Shown in pieces: positions 31,927-42,471 of a stretch of 64,000 bases of DNA. Made by a program: the position numbers and the translations under genes. The notes beneath the pieces are model-generated. The model made no database searches and was not told the origin of the DNA. It worked only from the letters and a program-made list of their open reading frames with translations. This DNA is from Tieghemiomyces parasiticus (taxonomy: Eukaryota; Kickxellomycota; Dimargaritomycetes; Dimargaritales; Dimargaritaceae): positions 1 through 64,000 of the forward strand of contig JANBPT010000149.1 of assembly GCA_027575765.1 (NCBI GenBank). The letters run 5' to 3'. Within the stretch, counting starts at the first letter, position 1; each line of letters opens with the position of its first letter.

Positions 31927-32421
31927 CCTCCGTTAGGCTCTCTTGTGGCCTTAAGCTGATGGGGATTAAGGAGGCTGGCAGTAAAAAAGAATGCGTGGGT
32001 GACGGAAAAGTGGAGGGGCAGGCAGGTGTTTAATAAAAGAATGACCGAGGCAATACAGGACGGGGCTGATAAAGAGATGGTTTTCTAGAAGCTCATGCGT
32101 AGAATAGTCGCCCTGGGTAGGGCCCGCTAGTATCCCCCTTCAAAGTTTGGGCCAGAGGAGAGGGGAGTACAAACTATTATACCAAGCCCAGATTTCCTGT
32201 AGGAGAGCGCTGTGTACAGGTCAGGAAAAAGTGAACCACTCGAATTAGCTTGTCTCGGTTTTTTCTGCAATCGATGCAATTGCACCCCCCCCCCTCCGTC
32301 TCCTCCCTACAAGCGTGCACTTGCGCATTACACTACTGCTGGCATTGACACCTTCCTTTACCGCCATAACGAACCTCCAACTGACCCACATTGCCCGTAA
32401 ATCACGTAACATCGATCCACT
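31927..32421. other. Bidirectional promoter region, COG2/RRP41
   Basis: 495 bp between two divergent ATGs. The composition switches inside it: purine-rich on the plus strand next to COG2, pyrimidine-rich (including a C-run at 32285-32294) next to RRP41. This gives each gene a C/T-rich leader on its own strand. No clear TATA box. Confidence 0.5.
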
Positions 32422-33941
32422 ATGGTAGGTCCTATGCGCACTGACAGCACGTCCCTGCTACGCTACGGATCCCCTACAACCCCGGTTGTGCTAACCATTG
32501 TCCGCATTGTCACCTTTGGCCCCGACGTCATTATATCACCCACAGTCCCGCCAAGAACTTCTTTCGCCCGAAGGTAAGCAGCCACCCTCCAACATGCCAA
32601 GTTGGTCATGCGCCGTCCATTGGTACCGTTACCCAACATGGCCCACACGCTCAAGTCGATAGCGACTCTAACCACCTAAAACCTCACCACCCTCCACCTC
32701 TTCTTCGCCTCCTCCCTTGATCTTATATACTTTCTGCACCAGGCCTGCGCATCGACGGCCGGCGTGCTAATGAACTCCGCCGCACGGTCTGCAAGCAGTC
32801 CGTTCTCGGAAAAGCTGATGGTTCCGCGTACTATGAACAGGGTAATACGAAAGTATTGGCGGCCGTGTACGGTCCCCGTGAGGTAGGTTGAACGACCCAG
32901 GAGGCATTCTCCAATAGTGAAGCGTGCGGTGTATTAGGATTGACGGACTTCCTGCTCGAATGAGCTAATGCCTCTTGATAATATCTGTCACTTTCCCTAC
33001 CAATCCCGCCCCCTCTCTTACTACTAACCTCAACCCAGCCCCGTATCAAGAGCGCGGCCAGCTTTGATCGCGCTACCATTCGAGTAGAATTTAACGTGGC
33101 TCCTTTCAGCACCAGCGAGCGGCGAAAGCGGAACCGGGGTGACAAGTAGGTATACCTCCCTCTTTAGATCAGAGTGGGCTAGCGTCTCTGAGTTTTGTCT
33201 AGCATATGGCTAACCTCGGGGTGACCCACCACGTCCATTACCATCGCCCCCCCTCTTTCCGCCTTACCTAGACGTATTCTAGAGATCGCCTCAGCCATCA
33301 AGCAAACCTTCGAGGCGGCTATTATCAGCACGGTATTCCCTCGCAGCCAGATCGACATTTACCTGCACCTCCTCCAGGACGACGGCGGTAACGCCCAGGC
33401 CTGCATCAACGCTACTACCCTGGCCCTGATCGATGCCGGCATCCCTATGACGGACTACATCTGTGCCTGCTCAGCCGGCTTCATTGACGAGACCCCCGTG
33501 CTCGACCTCAACCAAGTCGAAGAGGCGTCATTTGAGACGCCCGATCTCACTATCGCTATCATGCCGCGGTCGGGAAAAGTCACTCTGTTGCAGGTAGGTC
33601 ATTTAGGAAGGGTTTAGATTTGAAGAGCTCGGTACAGAACCCCTTCCCCTGTGGACGAGCGAGGGAAGGCACTGGTGGGTTAACGTGCAAACGCCTGTGT
33701 TGATAGTTTTTTTTGTGCAATGCATCTTAAGCCCACCGCATGTCTAACATTATACCTGTTACACGACTCTGTCCGTCCGTCATCCTCGAAACTATGGTAC
33801 CAGATGGAATCGCGACTGCAGGTCGACCGCCTCGAGGACACCATGGCGTTGGCGTCTGAAGGCTGCAAACAGATCCACACCATCATGGACGAGGTGGTGC
33901 GGGAGAACACGCAGGATCTGGTGACCAAATACGGCGACTAA
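32422..33941 (+). CDS. RRP41: Exosome core subunit Rrp41 (RNase PH fold)
   Basis: Rrp41 (Ski6/EXOSC4) is one of six RNase PH-like ring subunits of the RNA exosome, which processes and degrades RNA in nucleus and cytoplasm. Six exons: 32422-32424, 32546-32573, 32743-32882, 33039-33145, 33272-33593 and 33804-33941, giving 245 residues, the same as human EXOSC4. The first coding exon is just ATG, followed at once by GTAGGT; exon 2 then supplies SRQELLSPE. Exon 3 carries GLRIDGRRANELR and the family signature ADGSAYYEQGNTKVLAAVYG. Exon 5 has QIDIYLHLLQDDGGN and ACINATTLALIDAGIPM. The C-terminus ends LVTKYGD. All frames and GT-AG borders agree. No frame-compatible ATG was found closer to exon 2; the ATG at 32434 reads into exon 2 out of frame. 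Confidence 0.93.
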
Positions 33942-34341
33942 AGTATAATTTTCCCCAAATGCGATGATATATATATATATATATATTCTGGTGCGCAAAA
34001 ACGCTGTCCCACTGGAAGAGTGAGATTACGTGATTGTCGCATCAATTAAATGGTCATAGTACGCGGAGTCCTGCTTCCTTGGTATTCAGCAAGATTGGAA
34101 TACTGGTGCGAGTGGCATATCAACCCCCCCCTCTCTGTCATTATACATTTGACGGAAATAGTATGGACGTCCAGAATGGGGGATGCTACAACTTGTATTT
34201 TTTAAGGGGGGACCACTAAGGAGGGAGGGAGAGAGAGTGTGTGTATGAGTGTATAAAAAAAGCCAATGATCTGGTTGTAAACGGTGCAGATATGAATAGG
34301 GAAGAGGAAAGGCGCGAAGCATTGACGACGCATAAAACAAA
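33942..34341. other. Convergent 3' intergenic region, RRP41/NUG1
   Basis: 400 bp between convergent genes. It contains an AT dinucleotide repeat just after the RRP41 stop, and a GA/GT-rich stretch (about 34220-34250) that reads as pyrimidine-rich on the minus strand. No other feature is seen. Confidence 0.45.
33967..33986. repeat. (AT)10 microsatellite
   Basis: Ten AT units 25 bp downstream of the RRP41 stop codon, likely inside its 3' UTR or polyadenylation region. Similar AT tracts occur elsewhere in the spacers, so it is probably neutral. Confidence 0.9.
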
Positions 34342-36782
34342 TTACAGCTCCTCTTCGCTGTCGTCCTCATCGGCCACTTCAGCCACCACGGCAGGCTTCT
34401 TGAAATACGTGGCAAAGTTGTACGAATCACCACCGTCACCGTCTTCCTCCTCACCCTCCATCATCTCGTCACCCTCCGCCCGGGCCTCGAGGGACTCGCG
34501 CGTGGCCATCTCCTGACGCCGCTGGGCCTTCTTGGCCTTCTTGAGGAGCTTCCGCTGGGCGTTACGGTTCTGCGGGTTAATCAATTCTTCCTCGGGCGTC
34601 ATAAACACCTGGGGTTTGGTCTGGAAGGTGACCTTAGTGGTACGGGTCGTGGTGGTCGTCGTGGTTTGAATCTTGCGCGGGGGGAGACTGACCATCTTAA
34701 CATTGGAGGAGGTGTCCATCGCTTCGTCGTCGTCGTCATCGTCGTCATCATGATCCATATCGATCGAAGCGCCCTCATCTTCCGAGTCGTTCTCGTCTGC
34801 GCTCATAAACTCCTCGTCCTCGTCGCTGCTGACAGCGTTGGCCTCATCGACGGCCGCCATCTCCTCTTCGGTCATCAAACGATCGATGGCTTCCATCTCG
34901 TCACCGTCAACGGTGACGGCCACGGGAGCGTGAACATTTCCGACCAGCGTCGTCGTCTTGTACGCAGCCACACCGTTCGCGGCCGGCGCCGTGGCCGTGA
35001 AACCTTCAGCCAGGGTGGCCTGGTCAGCCGTGGCAGTCACGGCGGCCAGATCAAACTCGCGACTCCAGCCCTGAACAATTTCGGTGCTCTGAGCGAACCG
35101 ACTGCGCTCGACCGGGGGGATGGTATAGTACCGAATGTTGCCATTGTTCCAGTCGTTGAGTACCACCTTGGCGGCGGCGGTCTGGTCGGGAATACCGTTA
35201 CGGGCCATCTTTCCACGTTTACGGGCCACCTGAACGAGGAAGTCGATGGCGTCACGGAAGGCTGGGATACCGTAGAGCTGCGCAATATGTTCGTGGTTGC
35301 ACCGGCTCAGGATGGCTTCGATCGGGGTGATGGGGTCGCTGAGTAGGTCGGTCTTGATGCAGTTACGGAGCACCACATCGGCCGCGCTACGGCCACCGGT
35401 GGTGCCGCGGGCGAACACGATACCGGGGGAATCCAGTAGCTTGATGTTCTTGTCGAGGTGGATGGTCTGGGCCGCTTTAGTCACACCGGGTGTGGATCCT
35501 ACCTGGCACACCTTGGCCCGGCGGAGAGAGTTGATGAGTGAGGACTTGCCCACATTGGGGTACCCAATCACACCCACGGTGATGGAGGTCTTGAGGTTCA
35601 AATTGCGGCAGTAGTTCTTGAGGAGCTGGACGAGGGCATCGGCGCCCACGCATTCGCTCTTCTGTAGCTGGTGGTCGGCAATCGAGGGCGTGGTGGCCGC
35701 TGAGGCGCCACTACCGCCGCTAGCGGATGACGAGCTATGGCCCAGGTTAGTCCGCTGGGACTGGGTCGAGGCCTTGAAGGCCACGGTGGGGAATTCGTTA
35801 CGGAGGTACTTGAGCCACGCCTCGACGTTCTCACGCGGGACCAGATCGATCTTGTTGAGCACCAGAATGATCCGTTTGTCGGTACCGGCGTTCAAAATGA
35901 GCCGCTCGATCGACTTGGTCCGGCATCCCACGGGGTCACGGGCGTCCAGTACCTCCAAGATCACGTCAGCGTTATCCACCACCTTGCGGAACTCGCGGTA
36001 GTATGCGCGAATCGAATTGTCCCGCCGCCCCGACGCACCAGCGTCCTCCAGGTCACGCACCCCATCGTCTTCGTCGGATGCGCCCGAGTCGGCCTCGTCA
36101 AATGCCTCGCCGCGCGCCTGGGCGTTGGCCGCCAGTTCGCTAATCGATGACGACGACCCACTGATACCCCGGTTAAGGTCATGCATCTTGGTCCGCATCT
36201 CCCGCTTCCGCTGCTTCTCTTCCTCGGCGCGCACGCGGCTCTCTTCGATCTGGTTAAGGAGCTTCTCCTTGAAGGGCCACAGGTTCGGGATACCGGGGTC
36301 CTTGCGGGATTCTAAGGAACAGAGCATGGGTGCGGCAGGGAAGAAAGGGTTAAGAGGGGATGGTGGTAGGGAGGGGGCGAGGAGGGTTCAAAATCCGTCG
36401 CGTAGAATCCTGAGAACGAGCCGACATGCTGTGGTTGGTTTGCAGAGAAGTACTTGAACCAGACTACTTACTCCGGGTATCAGGTCCCTTCTTGCGCTCT
36501 TGGCGCTTCTTCTCGCGGGACCCTTTGACGATTTTCGCCTTTATCTTGCCCGTAAGGCGCTTAGACTGACGTTCTATGGCCGGAACAGAAGTAACGTCCG
36601 GCAGGAAGTGAAAGGAGGGGAGGAGCGTTAGTGGCTGATGGTGAATAATATATATCTGAGTGCCAGCAAGCGCCCGGGAGGTATGGGGCCCTCAGCGTCC
36701 AGAGGGCAAAGAGTGCCTGGGTCCAAAAATGCTGAGCCTAGGCCGGTACGATCGGTCATGGCAACTCACTCTTGGCCACCAT
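34342..36782 (-). CDS. NUG1: Nug1/nucleostemin-type circularly permuted GTPase
   Basis: A nucleolar GTPase of the Nug1/GNL3 (Grn1) family, required for 60S ribosomal subunit maturation and export. Three exons: 36782-36770 (13 nt), 36573-36472 and 36311-34342, both introns in phase 1, giving 694 residues. The joins recreate the family N-terminus: MVAKKRQSKRLTGKIKA, then KDPGIPNLWPFKEKLL. G motifs are in permuted order: G4 NKIDLV near 189, G1 GYPNVGKSSLINSL near 286, G3 DSPGIV near 330. Low-complexity segments interrupt the G4-G1 interval (SSSSASGGSGASAATT). The C-terminal third has an acidic stretch with a run of nine Asp and a basic end typical of nucleolar GTPases. The 13-nt exon is supported by the ACCATGG start context, the GTGAGT donor, the correct phase and the conserved sequence produced. 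Confidence 0.93.
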
Positions 36783-38612
36783 GGTGTTGCGGAAAGGCGG
36801 TGCGGTTGGGTGTTCGGGTAAGGTGGCGAGAAGAGGCTGGTCGGAGAAATGGGAAATGGCTACTACCAAAGAAAAGATATGGCGGCCGTACTAATTGACA
36901 GTTGCTAGTCCGGGGCTGCAAAGGAAGGTCGGGTAACCGAATGACTATGGGAAGTGTCGTGCGGTCTGGGGTCAAACGCTCATGGCAATGGGTGCCACTG
37001 CCAGACTCATGGCAGCACTACCCGGGCTTGACTCTTCCTCGTTCCTATGCTCACAGACGTGCGGGCGTGGACTTTTTTTTTTCCTGAAAGTTACATTTAA
37101 TCGTAACCACTCTGCACAAGCTGGGAAAAGAAAAAAAGAAAAAAAAAGAGACATCAGGCGGGGAACCTAACAGGAATGGCGGCAGGGTGGAGAGAAATAC
37201 ATCACGTGATATTATTATGATGTTCTTTGCTCCCTCCCCTCTACTAAAGATCTAAGTTATCAATAGTTGCGATGTATTAGTCGAAATAAAAGTTCTACTT
37301 GTCGCCAGCAGCTAGTAACTACTCACGAGAAGTTTTTGGGACTAGCTCAGACTGTAAGTATAGGGCTCTAGTTAAATCAATTAGAATGACATCAGACGCC
37401 GAACGCGTCAGTTCGTTAAGAGCCCCCTGCTCGTCATGTTCAATCAAGGGGGAATAACGGGATTATCCCAAACATAACTGAATACCTCACAATCACCGCT
37501 CTGCATCGTCAATTTCACTTATCAAATCCAGCCTGGCTACCGGCTTTAAATAGGGTCTCTAAACCAAGAATCGCAGCCCAACCCCATCGAAAGTGGTCTC
37601 TCTGTTAGTAGGTCGCATCGGCCCTGTCAATCCCACCATGAACACTACGGTAGCTGGAGGACCAGCTCGGGGAAAATATGACGGGCGTACCTGTGAAACT
37701 TAAATCTGCTTCCCGGCCCAAACCTAGAGGCCAGGGTTTCTAAGTATGTAGAAAAGGGTCTCGGTACTTAGAAACGGGCTAGACCACATCAGCAGGAGGC
37801 CATGCCGTGGAGGGGCCCTATTCTATCCGGAGTGCCATGAAAGGGCTTCCGGTGGGGTCCATACAATATGCTGAATGTACCCCCCCTCCTACTTCACAGT
37901 TCACTGGTTTGAGCTATTATTTTGATATTGCAGGACTTGATACAGTTGCTGTGAGCATATCTCGTTGTTGTTTTTTGTACATAGCACTTTAGCACCCCTC
38001 CCTCGCCCCTAACTCCAATTCCCTCAATTTCACCTTAACTCCCCTCCCCCGCGTACTTCAGTGCTTATCGTGATACCCCGACCCTCCCACTCCCCTCATC
38101 ATCATTCACCTTCCCACAACAGTTGGCTACCTCTCCCAACTCCTTTATCTTGCCTTTTACAACAATCTTCGGCATCCATAAACAGTAAACATTGTCCCTT
38201 CCCTGCCGCCCTCTATCACTATTAAGGGTGGCGATTACGGTGGGCTAATTTGCCGAGCCGACCCTACTTTGGTGGAGAACCCTATGGCACCACCCCAGCT
38301 TAGCGTTGTTTCGTCTGACAATCAAGAAGGCTTAATTGCATCGCCAACGGGGAGGGGGAGTTTCGCGAACCTCGGTAACCCGAAACGCGTTGTGCACGTT
38401 CGCACCGGATAAAGTCGTGCCTCGGGAGACTTACCTATTTGCCAAACCTGGGACCGCAACTCGCCGGCCACTATCGATTGGTAAATAACACTATAGACTG
38501 TTCCCTATACCTGCACCGGCCCTAGTCTCCGTTCATCATTAAATTAATTAAGGGGCTGCGCCCGCCCTGTTTCGCCATCTAGCCTTAACAAGGCGGCAGT
38601 GGTGGGGGATAC

Positions 38613-38630
38613 ATATATATATATATATAT
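38613..38630. repeat. (AT)9 microsatellite
   Basis: Nine AT units in the gene desert with no gene nearby. Confidence 0.9.
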
Positions 38631-41386
38631 GAAAGTACGGGCTTTTCCCTGTTCCCACGTACTAGCTACAACCGCGACTAGTGGCCGAGGTGAGCTGTGG
38701 CGGGCCGAGGATGCAGGCACCGAGCCATGAATAGCTAAAGCTCGATATGTAGAGTGGGTTGGCCCCTTGGACGTTTGACTACCATGTCAAATGAGAAGTA
38801 GCGGGTGGGTCTATTTAAATGTAACTTGTATTCCCTATCGGCAGTAGCTACCTGCCGGCTTTGGGAGGCAGGTAAGTGATAATGATATATATCTTACTTT
38901 TTCTACCACCCCATTATAGTTACAGCCTGGAGCTGCACTCTGCAAGCGTTTTTTTTTCGCTCGTGTGATTCCGAGGTGCAAGCCGACTTCAGACAATGGC
39001 CAAAATTGGAGACCCGGGAGGAGTCAATACAGATCTGGGCTAAGTAGCCTGGGAACGACGGGGTTGAAACCATGGTGCAAGCTGTTGGGAGAAGGGGGAT
39101 ACATGGCTAGATGAGCAGTCATAAGGGCTCGGTTCGATTCTAACCATACGTCCGTGCGGTTCACGTCAACCTCGAAAAAGGCACCCACCCTCCCACAAGT
39201 GACACACAGAAGGGGTATCTATTACGCCAACCGCCGGAGTGACCTAGTGAAACTGACAACCGTATAGCAGTACTGGTGACCTGGCAATAGTTGAAAGCCC
39301 AGTCGAACTCCTAAGCCTACGACGCTCGCCCCGCAGTGCTGAATATCACGGTTAGGAAAGGATATTGGAAACGGAAATGGGCAGGGCTGAACTGAATCAA
39401 CAGTAACCAATACAATTCCATGCTAGGTACTTACACTCAGATCTCCTCGTTGGAGCGGACACAAACGGCCTCTCAATGGTCAGCTAAGGACCAAATGAAC
39501 ATTCGAAATCGATTATAACACTGTGAAGCGCGAAACCCATATGGTAATAATCGGCCGGGCAAATTCTTGTCGCCTCCGCGGCTCCCTTCGCAATATGGTT
39601 GCATTGCGTTTCCTAACCCCACTCACCCTCGGCTCTTCTACCCTCCCCCCCCCCAACCTGTCCCTATTAGTCTTCCGAGGGCGGGTCAGAAGACACACGG
39701 GTACACATACTTCACTCCACCCTATAATTACTATCCCATTTCTTTATCGTTTCCTACCTTGAACTCCTCCCTCCCTCCCTTTTGTGACCTACCTGTTATC
39801 AGTCCAACAGCGACGCCCCTGCCCCCTTCCAACCTCTCATCTAACCTTTCAACGTCGCCGTGCCCGCATCGATACCCGGGGGGGTAGAGAGAGAGGGTGT
39901 CGGATTGGGCGCGGGATTATTATCTACCAGTCGTACAGCACCCGCTTTAGATGGCTTAATTAAAGATCGTCTACGTGGCGCTACACTGTGGAACATTGGA
40001 CTAAAAACCAGCGCAATAAGCAGAGTGATTTGATGCCGACCAGCACTCTAGCTACTGTGCTGTGACGCTGAAAGCCTGGATGATGAAACCACGTCCCTCC
40101 CATTCCCGCCATCCCGGGTCCCCACTGACTGACTGGTAGTAACCCACGGTGTCCAAGCCTTGGCTATGTGCGACCGGCGCGCTTTCAACCCCCCCCCCTC
40201 CTCACTGCCCCCCTCCCTACCCTGTCAGGTCTGTACCGCAGTATACCCTTTTGGCCTAGCGGTGTTCCTTACACATCCATAACGTTTGCCTGCAGGAGGA
40301 GGAGGACGGGGGGATTGGCCTCCTTTATTACAACTTCAATATGTGGACATCTAGGAGTCCAGCGGTGTCGCATCACCTCCTCCCCTCCAATTGTGTACGT
40401 TTGGTAGCTATAGAGCTGTCTAACCTAACACCTCCCCTCTCCCATCACCCTCTACAAGCTGTGGATGCGGTTTGAACAAGCCACCCCACGGACATGTCTG
40501 TCGGTTCACTGGAAAAATTAACGTAACCAGGTACAGCAGACCGTGCGGAGTTCGGAACCTAACGGAGCGTATGCGTGAGCTCCGGCAGACGTTGGCAATC
40601 CAGTTTCGAGATGGGTGAGAGTGAGCGAGGGGGGGTGGAAGGCGGGAGAGGTTGCCGGATATGGAAGTCTCAGCCGAGGTATATTTTGTTCGTAATGAGG
40701 CCGCTAAACGGGATGTGTGGGAGGTTTTGGAATCTGGCTGGGTGATAGGTGAAGCCTGCAACATCAATCTAGAAGCCCCCTCTCCCCTCCCCCGATCCCT
40801 AATGAAATAGCAGTAACTACGATAAAAGGCCTACAGCCATACCTTATTTGGTAGTTAGGCCTAGGCGGTAGAATATGGTAGGCCCGGGAAGCTAACGGCA
40901 CTAGCTATGGAGGGTATTCCGAGGGAGGGGAAGGGTCACCAACAACACCACTACCAACCAAGGACAGCGGTCGTAGCTTGCATCTCTTGGCCTAGATAGT
41001 ACGGGTAATCATCTCTTCACCTAGATTCGGCAGCCATATAGGGCCTGCTGCACCCGTAGTCGTATGCGGGACACTACGGCTTGTTCAGCCTAACCATGGT
41101 AGCATTCCGTGTGCCGATCTCCCTGGCAGCAGCGCTCAATGTATGGCTCTCGAGTAACTATCCAACTGTGATGACTGCCTGCTGTAGACGGAGCGTGTCC
41201 ATACATCCTTAGGACCCATCCGTCCCTTACCTACCGTTCCAGCTTACCTGATATGTTTATGACCTGGACCCTGAGACCATGTCCTTGCTAACCCTCAGCA
41301 TCGTTGACAGTTCGCCCTCTATAACCATAGCAGCCCCTATTAACTCACCCCCCCTCCTCGTCGCTTACATTTACTTTGTTTTTGTT

Positions 41387-41400
41387 TATATATATATATA
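41387..41400. repeat. (TA)7 microsatellite
   Basis: Seven TA units, followed by an interrupted CATATA extension, in the gene desert. Confidence 0.85.
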
Positions 41401-42443
41401 CATATAGATTGTGACGGCCTTGAGAGTGCGATCCACAGTATGGCAGTGTATAGGGGGGCGCTACTGGTCTTGGGCCCTGTCATTCATCGCGGTGCAGGCC
41501 ATCTACACTAGGAAAGGTGGAGATGGGACCCATTATACGTCACCAAACACACTACTTGATAATGCAGCCCTGGTTACCAGGACAAATCAGGCCTTTCGTA
41601 GGTATTAGTGCCAGGCACCTACGGGACCATTTCCGATTGGGCTGACGTAGCTTAGCGCCGGAGTGACACCGATCTTAAATCGACAAGCGATGGCCTGCCT
41701 TCAGCACTCAATGGCCGAGGCTACAGAGCACGTGGGGCGAAGAGTGACGAGGGGCATAGGGAACCTGGCCGATGACCAGCAGCACCCTGCCCATAGTGTG
41801 CCAATGGGAATATTCCCCTCTACCGTTTAGCGGCAGGTGCTCGGGGGGTGGGAACCCGGCGCTGCTTGCCAACTGGTAAGTGGAACCAAGGGGTGAGGGC
41901 ATTGAGGTGGCGGGCCTTCGGCTAGATATCACGGAGGGGGGGAGGCAGATACCAACAGATTATAAGGAGTCGGGTGTGTCATATCGGGGGGTGATGTGGT
42001 TAATGGTGAGCAGGAGGACGCGGAGGAATGGCTCCATTCTGCTAGGGTCCGGGTACAAGTTGACAGTCTACACCGAGCACTGTCCGCCTGGCAACGAAGC
42101 CGGTCGGCACTGGGCCTAAAAGTAAATGGCGGATGGTGCGACCGAGAAGGGGGCGGGATGCGACGTTTATCGAAGAATCATGTAATGTATTGTCTCCGTG
42201 TGCCACTCGACGGGGAGGCGGGCGGGACGGAAGGGCAGTTGGAAAGGAGGAGACGGGGGGGAGGGTGCGGCAACTCTCCTGAGCCGTGAATACTCCTACA
42301 CGCCCACCTCCCCTTCAGTGTTGAACCATTGCTGGTTGGGTTTTCGATTGATCGAGTAATTCTTGTACATCTCTGTGTCACCCTTCAAGGACGTACACCG
42401 GCAAGTCTGCCCCCCTTTCCCGTTCTACTCCGCCCCCCTCCCC

Positions 42444-42471
42444 CCTCTCTGTCTCTCTCTCTCTCTCCCTC
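42444..42471 (+). repeat. Short CT-rich simple repeat
   Basis: A run made almost entirely of CT dinucleotides inside a wider pyrimidine-rich island (about 42400-42550). It could be a promoter-proximal pyrimidine tract of an unrecognised transcript, or neutral simple sequence. Confidence 0.7.

Noticed and set aside
36312..36327. ATG at 36327 as the start of NUG1
   Set aside because: It lies within the intron just before the acceptor; the conserved basic N-terminus is encoded by two upstream exons that join in phase.
38816..38945. Intron-like GTAAGT...ATTATAG segment at about 38873-38920
   Set aside because: The frames entering it have stops close upstream and no ATG, so no coding exon can be built on either side.
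39104..39145. tRNA-like A box (TGGCTAGATGAGC) and B box (GGTTCGATTC)
   Set aside because: The boxes are only about 27 nt apart, too close for a tRNA, and no acceptor stem pairs around them.
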